Shown here in pieces: positions 23,842-35,858 of a DNA stretch of 64,000 bases. Under the pieces are notes generated by a model that saw only the letters and a list, made by a program, of their open reading frames with translations, was not told where the DNA came from and did not search any database. A program made the translations under genes and the position numbers. Positions within the stretch are counted from its first letter, which is position 1. Every line of letters starts with the position of its first letter. This stretch comes from Bryum argenteum (lineage: Eukaryota > Streptophyta > Bryopsida > Bryales > Bryaceae). The stretch is taken from the NCBI GenBank assembly GCA_037043015.1, contig CM073328.1:15721495-15785494 (forward strand), given 5' to 3'.

Positions 23842-24261
23842 GTCTCTATTTCCTCTTGCTGTCTTGAATGCGCTCTCACTTGGTCCCACACCGCACCCTC
23901 TCTTCTTTTCCTTTCCAGCCCTTGAATTCTTTTATGGCGTCTTTCGAGCTGAATCCCTTCTTGCCCTACAAAACACAAAGCAGAGAATTCAAAATTGCAA
24001 GTGATCACTCGAAAGAAGCTACTTCAATCTCGGTAGTAATGTAGCTACTTCAATGCCGTAAGATTGTAATGTGACTCTTTAAATTCATATTTTGCTCCTG
24101 GTTATTAACTTTTCATCTTTGTGTTTGTGTTTCGTGGGGCATGAAGGGATTCAGCCCGAAAGACGCCATAAAAGAATTCAAGGGCTCGAAAGGAAAAGAA
24201 GAGCGGGTGCGGTGTGGGACCAAGTGAGAGCGCATTCAAGAGAGCAGGAGGAAATAGAGAC
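23842..24261. repeat. Long inverted repeat, possible hairpin RNA locus
   Basis: Arms 23842-23980 and about 24123-24261 are reverse complements at roughly 90%, with a 140-bp loop. Both arms translate, outward from the loop, to nearly the same peptide ('ERRHKRIQGLERKRR' then 'GAVWDQVRAHSR'), so a piece of an exon seems to have been duplicated head to head. Transcription through it would give a hairpin of about 140 bp, like young MIRNA or siRNA loci. The source gene is not recognised. Confidence 0.8.
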
Positions 24262-24322
24262 AAGTGCCTTTATTTCGGGGAGAGATAAGTGTCTTTTCAC
24301 CATGTTCTTGGGAGTTGGCACT

Positions 24323-24457
24323 AATAAAATCATGTGCTCAAAATTGCATTATGTGCAAGCTTCACATTTTGTCATGCACGCTCTTAGTCAGAGGTGGTAA
24401 TCTTCTTGGCTACTTCCTAAGTCACTATCCCCAACTTTGTAGAATTTGCACATTCCA
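24323..24457 (+). repeat. Dispersed repeat, copy 1 (copy 2 at 48071-48204)
   Basis: AATAAAATCATGTGCTCAAA and AATTTGCACATTCCA bound a segment about 85-90% alike to 48071-48204. It directly follows the long inverted repeat here; the second copy lies after the array. Confidence 0.75.
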
Positions 24458-24769
24458 ATGATTGTGTATTTTTGAGTCACTATGCCACTAAGAAGAAGTA
24501 AAAGGTAGGATAAAAACTTTTTAAAAACAAGGAGTAAAGTCAAATGGAGTAGGCGATACCTCGTTAATTTGAGTATTTACGTAGTATTTGGTGAGCCTAA
24601 GATTTTTGTCCCGCAAACAAAAAACAAAGTACTCATTATCATAGTATCGCCTTAAATTAATGCAAGTTGTTTTCTATAAAGGTAAATGTCAAGGACTTCT
24701 TCACAATATTTTAGGTGGATAAAATAATCTAGAAAAAATTATGTGCAAGGGAATGCAAAGAGTTGTACT

Positions 24770-25135
24770 CCATCTAAAAGTTTTACACCTCAACCTTCAG
24801 AGCTCCAAAGAAAATTCTTTTCACACTTGGGTGTTTAGGGAATGAAGTAAAAAGGAAAGGTGAAAAACTCTCTAAAAAAGGAAATTTGACTTACTTGATG
24901 AAAGTTTGTTGGTTTCCAATTTGATCCAAATCAGTTGTGCAAGGTCAAAACTTGGGCACCAACGACTTGCCGTCACATAGCTAGGCATTTGAAATGTCAC
25001 TTCCCTTTGTCATTGGTCCGCGTACATAAGTCATTGATCAACTTCATTTCTAAATGAAACAAATTGCAAAAGCGCTGACAACCTCAAGCTAGGTCGCTCA
25101 TGAGTAACAACCTCTACGCCTTTAGTTGTGAAATC
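24770..25135 (+). promoter_or_regulatory. Relic of the A/C/D-type upstream (promoter) region of the array
   Basis: The block matches the region upstream of copy C (36500-36860) piecewise: AAAAGGAAAGGTGAAAAACT, GCACCAACGACTTG, TCATTGGTCCGCGTACATAAG and CTACGCCTTTAGTTGTGAAA. In copies C and D the last motif lies about 25 bases before the leader-exon ATG. Here it is cut off by a repeat element at 25140, so no leader exon follows. Confidence 0.6.
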
Positions 25136-25139
25136 TATA

Positions 25140-25444
25140 TTACAATACAGGAGGCTTTCTCTCACACAACGATTCCGCGCTGGAATCCGTCGTGTACCCT
25201 TTTACAAAGAGTAAAGGGATTCCAACGGTCAATACCCATTTTGAGGAATGACCCAATGGAATGTTATCGTAGAATAAAATAGAGACCATGTTTGAGACCA
25301 TTGATTTATATTTTATTATTCTAAATATATAAATTCGATAAATATTTTTTAATATTTTCTGTATCAACTTATTTGAAGTTTATGAATGTTTCATAGCTTT
25401 AGGCAATCCAAGTTGAACGTGCTCAACGGCACGGGTCCCACTAG
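25140..25444 (+). mobile_element. Repeat element with central dyad, copy 1
   Basis: Starts TTACAATACAGGAGGCTTTC and ends GGCACGGGTCCCACTAG, as does 27422-27608; the middles differ. Both have a short dyad around TTCCGCGCTGGAATCCGTCG. Each copy is inserted directly next to array promoter sequence. Class unknown; I see no long terminal inverted repeats. Confidence 0.6.
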
Positions 25445-27421
25445 TTTGTATATAGTGTAAGAGTGTATTTTTCTACATAAAGTTTCTGAGACAATAATTT
25501 TGACGCTCTAAACCACCACATATTCTTATTTAGGTGGATTTCGGTTTTTATAACTATTGACAATGACCTAGGAGTAGAATGACGCATACCAAAGAAGTTG
25601 TTATCAAATAAATTAAGGTCAATCTAAAACTAGACATGATGTAACCATCAATCTCAGTATCATCCAACCGACCAAGACTCTAAGTGTCAACAATGTAAGA
25701 TTCATGAACTTGAGCAACATTTTTTATAAAAGTTGCTGAAATTGTTGCCAACCTTCCACCTCTTCTAACGGTCTTTAGATAAAAATTGGGTAGTTGACCA
25801 ATCAATTGGTTAAAAAGGGTGCGGGTCAAAATGACACATCACGGTTTTGGGAGATTGGCACATGGATTAACGCCATTTTGATGGAATTGAGATTTCGTGC
25901 ACAAACTTTAGAGTTGTTTATTATAGTTTAAGTTATTTTAACATAGCAATATAGAAATGCACAAAGCTCTAAACAACATCTGTGCACTCAAGCACTCTCA
26001 TTCAACTTCAAGTTGAGATTGAGCGAGTCCACCCCCCATAGGGCTCTTACAAGAAAATCAATCCAACTTGAATAACCTCAACTTCATCAAATAGACAATA
26101 TTCCACCAAATAGGAACATTTTAGAGTGCTCAAAACCTATCAAATAGCATGGATTTTGCCGATTTTAGACTAATGAACATTGCCAAAGACCACGTATTTC
26201 TTACTAACCGCTCAGAAACCACAGTGTTATTGTGAATGGTTATTGCAAAATATTTGCCCTCTGACCAAATATTTCTCAATAATTTCTTAAGATCAATCAT
26301 GTTTCTATTTGCTAATGAAAAATATGTAGTCTTTGATGGCACTCAAAGGTTAAAAGCCATCTATATGTGATTTTAGGGAATGTTAAAAGACATTATAGAA
26401 TCAACTGATGGAGGACGTATGCAATATTACAAATGATGTCATTCATAATTAGATATGTATTTAAGATGTCACATTTTAGAACGTGTCTTAAAATGGCACA
26501 TCTCCTTCATTACATCATTATATGGAATAACGTCATTTTAACAAAATTGAGAATGGATTTTGTCATGAGGTGCAAAGTTCACTACTTGTGATCCAACGCT
26601 TATGGCAGTAATTGGGTAGGAGTTGGAGTGGAATCTTTATATCTTTGATTCTATGTAAGAGTAAAATCTTCATCCCGTCTTTCACTACCAACCCTTCATC
26701 TGCCGAGTACATTCTAGTGCAAGGGAACTCAACAAGCACTAAAAACAAAAGTTAAGTCCTATTTTATAAAAGTTTGTAACGACTTAATGATGGAAACGCA
26801 ACTACACAAGGTGTGATCAAACAACACACTTCCTCCTTGTGAAAAGGGTAATCACTATTGTCCAAACGTTACAAGACTAATGTCGCAAAGTCTCCTTCCA
26901 GTAATGAATGTTTGTACAATCACCTACTAGTGACTTTTCACAGGTATTCATCAATTCTTACAGTGAGCTAGATATGCCATGGAGTAATCGACTTCTTGTC
27001 GTTCTCGTTTGTCATGTCTCTGGCGAATTCCATAACCTGGTAGACATGCATTCTATATACAAAATTTAGAATATAATTGCATGGACCGCATAAGATCTAT
27101 TCTGGATGAACCTATGAAAACATTGGTCAAGTGAAGAAACGTTGTGGTTCTTACTCTAGAATCGGCGGTTTAAACTTTGACCTCAAACCTATGAACATTG
27201 TTGAGAATGTTGCATATCAAATGGTAATGTTGTTTCAATCTGCTAAAAAAACACTAGAGCAAATTCTAGAACAGTGCTTCACTTGAGCAATGTTTTGCAA
27301 AAAATGTTACAAAGCTCCCCTTGTTCTAAGAGTGTATCTTCTTTCTACAATATCTTTTTTTTAACAATTTTTTTTGGGTTGGATATGAAATCAAATGTTT
27401 TTGTCGATAACCAAATCTCTC
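25445..27421. other. Intergenic DNA, no gene
   Basis: AT-rich DNA between the two copies of the preceding repeat. No reading frame with family features was found. Confidence 0.4.
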
Positions 27422-27608
27422 TTACAATACAGGAGGCTTTGTCTCACACGACGGTTCCGCGCTGGAATCCGTCGTGGAGACTTGCCTCCTGTATCCACAC
27501 TTCCCGCTCAACCGCTCAACCAACCGCTCATGCAAGCACCGTCAAGGCTTATTTTTATAGCTTTAGGCAATCCAAGTTGAACGTGCTTAACGGCACGGGT
27601 CCCACTAG
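27422..27608 (+). mobile_element. Repeat element with central dyad, copy 2, next to copy A leader exon
   Basis: Same ends as the element at 25140-25444. Within it, ACAGGAGGC (27428) pairs with GCCTCCTGT (27485), and ACGACGG-TTCC pairs with GGAA-TCCGTCGT. It stops 19 bases before the ATG of the copy A leader exon, where copies C and D keep GAAATCTCCATA(A/C)ATA, so it replaced the proximal promoter of copy A. Confidence 0.65.
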
Positions 27609-27627
27609 TCTCTATACATAGAAAAAT

Positions 27628-29906
27628 ATGGTGGCGTGCGTCCTACTCTTCTATTCAATTTTGGGCGTGGTAATGTTTTGGTACCCAAATGTAGCTGCAA
27701 TGATCCTTCAATGTGAAGTGTAAGTTTGCCTCTCTCTCAATGCTCTTTCCTTTCCAATCAGTTATGGTGAGTACTTCAAGCTCCTTGTTAGTGCTCTTTC
27801 CTTTGCAATCACTTCAAGAGATTATAGTGACTGCTTCAAGGGTGTTCTCTCCTTGTCGTTGCTCTTTCCATTGCATTGATGGTAGATTTACTTAGATTGA
27901 TCGAATCCGTTCCTCTCCTTGCTTCATAAAGGTTGTAAACTAGTTTTGCTAAGAATGAAATAATAGCTTTAATGTACGACATTCTCAGAAGCTTATTCTT
28001 GCTTAATCTAGGTGTGAACAAGAGGCGATGCTGGTGGTATTACTAGCACGCGCCCTGCATGCAGTGAGAAACTATCTTGAACACAAAGTTTGACCTCCCA
28101 ATGAAAGTTTGCTTTCATTCGATCAAAATCCGCGACGTCCCTTGCACCAACAACTTATCTCCACATAGGCATTTGTAACATCACTCACCTCTGTCATCGG
28201 TTTGCGTACGTAAGCGCTCAAGTTCACCTCTAAATCAAACAGATTGCTACAAACGCTCGACATCTCGAGCTTAGACACTAGTGTTAAATACGGTCCTCTA
28301 CGCCTTTAGTTGTGAAATCTCCATACATAGAATATGGTGGCGTGCGTCCTGCTCCTCCATCCAATTTAAAACATAGTCTTGTTTTGGCACCCAAATGTAG
28401 CTGCAATGATCCTTCAACCTAAATTGTAAGTGCCTCTCTCCATGCCAATGCTCTTTCCTTTGCAATCACTTTTGGAAATTATTTATAGTGAATGCTTCAA
28501 GGGTGGTTTCTCCTTGCCATTGCTCTTTCCTTTGCATTCACTTTTCAAAATTATAATGATTGCTTCAAGGATGTTTCTCGTGTCAATGCTCTTCCCTATG
28601 CAATCACTTTTGGAGATTATGGTAAATTATGCTTCAAAGGTAGTTCCTCCTTGCAAGTGCTTGTTTCCTTGCAATCACTTTTGGAAATTATGGTGACTAT
28701 TTTGAGAATAGCTTCTTATTTGAGGGTGACTATTTTGAGGATAACTTCTCCTTGTCAGTGCTCTTTCCTTTGCAATCACTTTTGGAGATTATGGAGATTA
28801 TGGTGACTGCTCTGGTAAGAATGGAATGATCCTCACCTAGCTTTTATTCTCAGAAGCTGATTGTGGCTCAATGCAGGTGTGAACAAGAGGCGATGCTCGT
28901 GGTGTCACCAGCCGGTGTCCTGCATGCAGGGAATCCTGTGACCAAGCACACCATCTGGACTTATGCATCGGGATCGGCCATGGGCTCCAAACTCCCAAGA
29001 CGGGACACTCTCATGAGCAAATTGTATTTTCCGGGGCAGATGGGAATCTCTATGTCGTGGAGGGATCGCGAATCAAGGTGAGCATACGAGAATCTTATGT
29101 TAATCTATGATATCGTGATAGGAAGCCAACATTGTGCTCAAAAAACATCTTTCAGCCATTTCTGATCTACTCATGCAATGTACTCTCTGAGTTTGGTGAC
29201 AACCTCATTGGAGACCATGGGCCATGGTAAACCAGCAAAAAGCAAATTCATTTGTCCTATCCTGGATCAATTAGAGTTGTCTGCTTTACAGTAACTGTTA
29301 AGTTTGAGTTTCAGTCGAGATCTTCTGGCTTCTTTTAAGAGTCATGCGAAGTGAGGTCCTTGACATGATCTGTTTGTGCTTGTTCAGAGGACTACAATAA
29401 ACTTGAACAATCTGATCGCCAACACACCTGGGTTTACGGCAGATGGAGCAATGGTCACTAGTTTATTGAGCAATACCGTATTCCTGTTGAACAAGAACAT
29501 TGGGGCTCTCATCCGCAGATTCGATCATTCGCGGAGAATGTGGGGGGAAAGCCAGAGCGTGATTCCGAGAAGAAGTTGCCAACACTGCTCTTTCGGAGGA
29601 CTGACTATACAGTGCTTGTGCACGATATCAGAACGGGAGCTCTTCACTGGAGAGTCACGGTGGCTGATATCAAAACCATGCCACTGGGTTCGCCTTGTAT
29701 GGAAGTTCCTATCAGTCTGTTGTCGTCCAAAGGTGAAACAATACAGTTCTCAATTCTCAGTTCTCTTTTATCCACTTGGAACATTGGTGTTATGTCTCAA
29801 TAATGTCAAGTGTGTGAAGTTTGAAGGTTGAGCTTGCTCTCGTTGTGCAGGTGTATACTTGAAGAATCTGCCTCCGGATTCGCCTTCTGCATTTCCACCT
29901 CAGTGA
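27628..29906 (+). pseudogene. IRE1 luminal-domain-like gene, copy A (frameshifted)
   Basis: Leader exon 27628-27719 is open: 'MVACVLLFYSILGVVMFWYP' + 'NVAAMILQCE', a signal peptide or anchor, with donor GT|GTAAGT. A second decayed leader copy (28334-28425, 'MVACVLLLHPI' then stop) lies in the same intron. Exon 2 (28877-29077) begins 'CEQEAMLVVSPAGVLHA' but has a 4-bp deletion against copy C near 29003, shifting the frame. Exon 3 (29398-about 29738) has 'NLIANTPGFTADGAMV' and 'TVFLLNKNIGALIRRF', then two extra bases near 29545, after which 'LFRRTDYTVLVHDIRTGALH' is in another frame. Exon 4 (29851-29906) ends 'PPDSPSAFPPQ' and stop. The two central exons match the plant IRE1 sensor ('VKNTPHVSDDG', 'TVFLVDAKTG', 'MRTDY...VLWNVTVA'). 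Confidence 0.75.
28440..28805 (+). repeat. Degenerate about 65-80-bp tandem repeats in first intron of copy A
   Basis: The unit core is GCTCTTTCCTTTGCAATCAC then TTTTGGAGATTATGGTGACT and GCTTCAAGG. About five units lie here and further ones at 27738-27870. The same unit fills the first introns of copies C (36985-37280) and D (40845-41110). Copies B and E have one remnant unit (e.g. GATGCTCTTCTCGTTTTGGG at 32909). Confidence 0.8.
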
Positions 29907-29981
29907 ACAACGAAATTGGAAAGAACAGGGTAATGAAAGGTCTTAAATTCTACCAATGAGAACTTAGACCTATTCTCTCGT

Positions 29982-30050
29982 CCATGGCTGATTGCCCATG
30001 GCGGATTGCCCACGGCCCATTGCCAATGGCCGATTGCCCATGGTCGATGG
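29982..30050 (+). repeat. 15-bp tandem repeat after copy A
   Basis: Four to five units of CCATGGCNGATTGCC. Related short arrays follow copy C (about 38513-38555) and copy D (42600-42682) at the same place, so it is part of the duplicated A/C/D unit. Confidence 0.8.
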
Positions 30051-30995
30051 TCACGATGTACTAGATAAGAGGACTTTTTTGACTTATGTGGGAAAAAAGT
30101 AAATATATACTTAGCATGAATTAAGATGAGTTACCTTAACCATTGTTGACTTGATGAAGCAAGTATTCGAAAATTTAGGAATATGTTTAGGAATGAGTGA
30201 GGAAGAGGAGCTATTTTCACATATATGATACCTTGTATAATCGTAGAAAATTGAATGAACCTTGATAATTACTTTTCAAATTTAAGCACATATTCATTCA
30301 CAATTGCCTTATAGGTAAAGGGATTGAATCTCTTGACAAAATCTAGCAAAAACTTTGTGACAATTCTCACAAGTGACTCTTAATGAGGCCATGTAAAAAT
30401 GAAGAATGATATCAATTTGAATCAATGTTTCATGGAGATTGCATTGACGATTAGATGTTAAAGTTGGAGTGGGTGTTTATTCCTTTAACGCCAACAAGGG
30501 CCAATTTAGGTTCACTTCGCCGTTACATCCAGACAAATTGAATGGTAAAAAATAGAAGCACTCATTCTTGCCAACATTGTATTAACTTTGTCATTGAGCA
30601 TGCTTGTTGCAACAACATGAATCTCATAGCATATGTGAAAACTAATAGTAGTTGAACTTTGAAGTTTTGCAATCTTCCTTTTAATTTTTGAAAGTGTTCT
30701 AAGAAAAAAGTCATGAGTCGGTATGTTGGAGGGGAAAAAGTGAGTGGGTATGTTGGAGGGGAAAAGTGAGTGTTGAGATGTTGCTCCATAGTGACCTTCA
30801 CTATGCAACAACATTAATTAATTAGTCTGAAGCCTTTTCTGCCACCTGGACCCCCTTGAGGGGATGCCACATGGACCCTATGAGTGACATTACATAATAT
30901 TTTCATTTAATTCCACGAGTGAGCCCCCAACACCAGCCTCTTGTACTTTCTCATGGAAGGGAACAATTACAAACAATATGGTATAAATCTCCTCC

Positions 30996-31077
30996 CTCAA
31001 GACCCCTGCCCCAAGACCCCTGCTCTCAAGACCCCGCCCAAGACCTCGCACCAAGACCCCCGCCCCCAAGACCCCTC
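30996..31077 (+). repeat. C-rich tandem repeat (CAAGACCCCTGCC)n
   Basis: About six imperfect units of 12-15 bp (CAAGACCCCNGCC). The strand asymmetry (C-rich plus strand, G-rich minus strand) could allow non-B structure. Confidence 0.8.
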
Positions 31078-31155
31078 CAGCTGAACTCTACGGTCCGCAT
31101 TTCAGGAGCATAAGTGAGATTTTGGGAGATAGTGCAGGGATCTAACATAGTGCAG

Positions 31156-31280
31156 GGAACTTAAAGAATCTGATGACCAACACACCTCGCCAGGATGGAA
31201 AAGTGGTTTCTAGTTCCCTGCCCAATTCTTGTTGAGCACGGTCTCGGGCTCATGTGCAAATTCGACCATTCCCGACCTGT
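31156..31280 (+). pseudogene. Lone exon-3 relic of the IRE1-sensor-like family
   Basis: After CAGGG the sequence reads 'NLKNLMTNTPRQDGKVVSSS' and, after frame loss, CAAATTCGACCATTCC, equivalent to 'NLIANTPRFTADGAMV...RRFDHS' of exon 3. No exons 1, 2 or 4 are next to it. It is a sixth, isolated remnant between copies A and B. Confidence 0.65.
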
Positions 31281-32489
31281 GCTGCAATACTGCAAGGCCC
31301 AAAATGAGGATGAAGACCATTCATCGAATCATAGTGAGTATGAGAAGAAGCCCTATCATTAAATTTCTGGGTTTCATTGTGTTCTATGATGGAGGTCCAA
31401 TCGATCTGGTTTCGTCTGTATAGTGAAGTTACTAAGTATCCACATTCACACACATATTTTTCTTGCATTTATTGCACATTCAATCAACATTGTGTACATG
31501 AGATCTTAGATATCTATAGTTTCAATACATCTCAAAGTCTTTAAGTGTCTTTTTCTCCACTTTACAAATCAGTTTTGAAGTCGATGAGGTAGCAATCCCA
31601 GCCTTGTTCCCTGGTTATCTTTAACCATAGCAGCGTGCACTAGATGGGTTTGAACCTAAACTAGTTCAATCTCCAGATGTTATGACTAAGAAAGAATTAC
31701 CTTGATATTGTACACATCCTAGGATTTGTTGTGAGCTCATGGCTCATGAGCTCTTGTAATTTATGACTTTAAAAACATACACAAGGAAGTAGTACGACTT
31801 TCAATCCAATGCATACTAAAGTATATGATTGGACTTCCAAGAGAATATAAGAAGCTACGTAATGATGTTCCAATAAAGTTGTAATGAAGTTGCAATAAAA
31901 CTACAACCGTGTGACAATGAAGTTGCTAAAGTTGCATCAAAGTTGCCTCAAAGTTGCAATAAAGTTACAATAAAGTTGCACCTTCAAAGTGCAACTCTAA
32001 TCACAACCAAAGCTGTGAATCTATTTCACTTCATGATGACTTAAAATTGTGTCTAATTAGTATTCACTCAAGCCACTTTTTAATCCACAACAAATGTCAA
32101 TTATTTCATTCATGCTTTGGCATGCAATTTTGCCCTTCATATGACTCTTAAGTTAATATTATGAAAGATCAAGAAATTGATTAATCATGTAATCATCACA
32201 TGTGTGATGAGTCAAGTCACGCCACATGAGTCAAACAACATAAGTGGGAATATTAGTACAACATCGTGAGAGTTTTTTTTCTGAGTTGATTGGGTAACAA
32301 TTTATAACATAAATGTAAAGCATCCAAAGATTTGACACATAGTAGTAAGGGAACGGAGTTGAAAGGAAATATTCTTATACCTAGGCATTTAGAGATTAGA
32401 GTTGAAAAGGAAGGTAACGAACTCTCGTGTAACGAACCTCCCGACGAATGTCTCGTTTCCAAAACAACCCAAATTCGCGTCAAAACCCT

Positions 32490-32600
32490 TGCGCCAACAA
32501 CACGCGCACCCTCGAACCGAAACCCTTGCGCCAACAACCGAAACCCTTGCGCCAACAACCGAAACCCTTGCGCCAACAACACGCACACCCTCGAAGCCCT
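32490..32600 (+). repeat. 20-bp tandem repeat upstream of copy B
   Basis: Units AAACCCTTGCGCCAACAACC or variants occur four to five times. A single related unit (CTCTTGCGCCAACGACTTGT) lies upstream of copy E (44279), so the array expanded after the B/E split or shrank in E. It lies about 170-280 bp before the copy B ATG. Confidence 0.85.
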
Positions 32601-32767
32601 TGCACCAACAACTAGTCGCCACGTTTACATCTACACGTCACTCCCCTTCATCACTGGTCACCAAACCTCTTCAATTTCACCTACAATCTAAACCAATTGC
32701 TAAAACCGCTCCTCATCTCGAGCTTAGCCGCTCTTGTGAAACACCCCCTTTCCTCTTCAGCTCTAAA

Positions 32768-34142
32768 ATGTGCATCATAAACATAATTATGCTTGTGTGC
32801 GTTCTCGTCCTCCATTCACTTCTGGGCGTGGTGTTGTTCCTGCAACACAATGCAGCTGAGATGATTCTTCACCATGAAGTGTACGAGTCTCTCTCCTCGT
32901 CTCCCTGTTCGATGCTCTTCTCGTTTTGGGGATTTTGGTGATTGCTTGCAGAATAATTCAACTCGAAAAAGGCGTGATTCGTGATGCAAACCGGTTCTGC
33001 TTAGAATGGAATTGCCATCACCTGCCATTTTCCGCGAAAGCTTGATATAAGGGTGGCATTTGTGCAGGGGTGAGCCAGAGGCGATGCTCGTGGTATCACC
33101 AGCCGGCCACCTCCATGCAGTGAATCCTCTGACCAGACAGAGTATCTGGGCAATTGCAACGGGATCGGCCATGGGCTCCAAGCTCCCAAGAACGAACATT
33201 CGCGACATCACCTCGAGTGGTGAATACTCTGATAACCAGACTGTGTACTCTGGAGCAGGGAAACTCTATGTCGTGGAGGGGTCGCAAGTTAGGGTGAGCA
33301 TCCCAGAACTTTGCAATCTCTAAGACCCTGATGTTCGCATACACGAAACCAACATTTTATTGTAGGAACTTTCTCCTCATATGTGATCTACACATCCAAT
33401 ATTCCAATGTTCTCTGACAGTCTCATTGAGTGTCTATGGAGATCTGGCTGACCAGTAAATTTGCACAATCATTTGTCTTCTCCTATTCCATACGGACTCG
33501 CATCAATTACGGTTGTCGTTATTTTGATGTTAAATTGGAAACTTCAACCTCTTGGGTCCTCAACACGTACATTCAAGCGTTTTGAGGAGGTGATAATTTG
33601 TTTGTGATTCTCCAGCCGACTGCAATAAAGTTGAGGGATCTGATAGCAGACACACCTCGGGTTACGGCAGATGGAAGGATGATCAGGAGTTCAGTGAGCA
33701 GGTTCTCATTCCTGTTAAACAGAGCCACGGGGGCTCCTATCTACAAATTCGACCGCTTAGGGAGTGTGTGGGCGAAACTAGAGCCTGGTTACAAGAAGGT
33801 GCCGACACTGTTATGTCGCAGGACTGAGTATTCAGTAATTGTGCAAGATGTGGCGACGGGTGCTATTCACTGGCAAATATCGGTGGCGGATATCAGAATC
33901 ATGGGTCGTCGTTCGTATGACGAAATTCCTCTCGGTCTGTTTACGGCTAAAGGTGAAACATTGCATTTTCCTGAAGCATATGCTTTTCTCTTCTTGGAAG
34001 AGTGTTGTTCTGTTTCAGTTCTGTGAAGTTCTGTGAAGTTTCTGAAGTATGAGCCTTCTCTCCTTGTGCAGGTAAATTCTTGGAATACTTGCTTCCAGAT
34101 GCGCCTTCTGCAGAACGATCTCAGGGGAGAATTAGTTCGTGA
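32768..34142 (+). CDS. IRE1 luminal sensor-like, single-domain protein, copy B (intact, 248 aa)
   Basis: Exons 32768-32880, 33068-33293, 33616-33952 and 34072-34142 join in frame: 747 bases, 248 residues and TGA. Junctions are GAAGT|GTACGA, GCAG|GGGTGA, AGG|GTGAGC, CCAG|CCGACT, AAAG|GTGAAA and GCAG|GTAAAT. Exon 1 encodes a hydrophobic leader 'MCIINIIMLVCVLVLHSLLG', so ER entry is likely. Exon 2 has 'EAMLVVSPAGHLHAVNPLTR' and 'SIWAIATGSAMGSKL', like the IRE1 opening '(LVAALDG)TI(Y)LVD...IIWSF.SGSPI'. Exon 3 has 'DLIADTPRVTADGRM', 'SFLLNRATGAPIYKFDR', 'LCRRTEYSVIVQDV' and 'AIHWQISVADIR', like IRE1 'KNTPHVSDDGA', 'TVFLVDAKTG', 'MRTDY' and 'VLWNVTVA'. IRE1 senses unfolded protein in the ER lumen; this protein lacks the membrane span, kinase and RNase domains. 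Function (decoy, partner or secreted) is inference. Only copy of five without a lesion. Confidence 0.8.
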
Positions 34143-34289
34143 AAGGCCTAATTCCAGCCATGAAAGTTGTACTCATTTTCTTGTTTATGGTTGGTGGTCA
34201 TAGTGTTCAAAATGAGAGACAAATGTATTGTTGCGATTTCATAGTGCTTCATTAATATCCTTCTCTGGTGGATTTCTATCCGCTGTGAT

Positions 34290-35740
34290 AATAATGAGAA
34301 TAAGATTCAATGATAGAGAGTCTTAATGGCAACAAATAAATCAAGGAAGCTAACAACAAGGCCGTGTTCGACAAGGAGAAGAGATGAAGGAGGAGACTAA
34401 CCTTTCTAAACAAAGGGAAAGCTATAAGCTATATGTGGAAAAAATTGTTGAGGCATTGATGTGTCCTTGAGCTTGAAGCTTGTGAGGTAAGCACATTCCC
34501 TTCGGTAGATCTTCCTCATCTTCTAATTGTTGAAAGGTTTTGGCACCCCTAGGTTTTTGTGATGATTGATTGATTATTTTGGCAGTAGAATTGGTAGCTG
34601 TACTTGGCTTTTTCTTATCTCTAGAGGCATGATTGTGGCCTAGCACTTCAAAAGTGAGAGGCCTTAAGCTGATAGGATAAACTCGAAGGGCTTCAACACC
34701 CTTGAAAATCTTGTGTAAGCCATTTTTGTTTATCCCATCAATTCGAGAGGATAGTAAGAATCTTAAGTAGTCTTGAGATTGAAATTTGTATGTACATACA
34801 TTATTATACTATATTCCTCAATACTCTTTGATATTCTCACTCAAATAAAGGCTATTCAATTGTTTCGTACACCTTATCCATATGATTGAACCTTGATGTT
34901 GGTATCTCAATCTTCAAAACACATTCATCTGGAAGATAGGGAGTATGTATGTTTTTGAAAGAGCCAGTGAGAATTGTTTAACAATTTCTACTAAGTTTAT
35001 TTATTTGAGATGGTGAAGATATGGCAAATGATCTCAATGTGGACCAATATTGAACACTGACGTTTAGACGTTAAGGTTCTTCTGGACAAAATCTTCTCAC
35101 CCTTTTATTGTTTGGAGGTCCAATTGAGGTCAATTTGGCAATACATCCAACCACAGAAGGGTTCAAGGTGGAAGCAATGATTCTTCTAACCACATTTCCT
35201 GATTTTTTTTAACTACGTATATCATTTCGTCGCCAATTTGGTTAAATTGAGGTGTGAATGCTACACAGAATTTGTGCCACGAAGGTAAAAGCATCGCAGA
35301 CAAGAATGAGTCATTGACATGCATGATTACACCAATCATTTCTTCCTAGGAAGTTGCTATGGGAGAAGACGATGAAGGTTAGAACTAGGGCACCTTCATT
35401 CAACTCCGGCCCCTCTCACTATTCACCAAATCTGCACTTAAAGATTCAAGCAGAAAATAACACTTCATTCAACTACTCACTGTGCCATCACACCAGTGGC
35501 TACTCCTTGCAAAGATTTGTAGCCTTGAATTGAGCTAACTCAAAGTGCGGCAACACATCACACATGAGATTAGCTTTCCTTGATTTTGGTTGCAACTTCA
35601 TGTCACTGCTACCCATGATTGGAGACTAGAGGTTTCCGGCTTTGAATGTTGTTGAGATGAGCACTAATTTGATGGCCAAATATTACGCATTAGGAGTCGA
35701 CTTTTAGAAACTTTGCAAGATAAAACGGCCTCCTTGTCCT
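34290..35740 (+). repeat. 3' flanking block of copy B, duplicated after copy E
   Basis: The block matches 45880-47330 in the same order, from 'GCTA(A/T)CAACAAGGC(C/T)GTGTT' to ACTTTGCAAGATAAAAC(G/A)GCC. No gene is seen. The offset of about 11.6 kb equals the B-to-E distance, so B and E arose by a segmental duplication that included 3' flank. Confidence 0.75.
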
Positions 35741-35858
35741 TGTTCTTCGAGAAGCTGGCACATCAAAATTCTCAAGCAAGCTCAGACTTTGAGAGGCTCA
35801 ATCTACATATATGAGCAATGGAGCTCCCCTTACTCAATATGCAGTTGGGGTCACCGAT

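Noticed and set aside
28334-28425. Alternative functional leader exon for copy A
   Set aside because: The frame stops after 11 codons (MVACVLLLHPI), so it is a decayed duplicate of the leader at 27628.
29982-30050. CRISPR-like regular repeats
   Set aside because: Units are 15 bp, directly adjoining, without spacers; the genome is eukaryotic.
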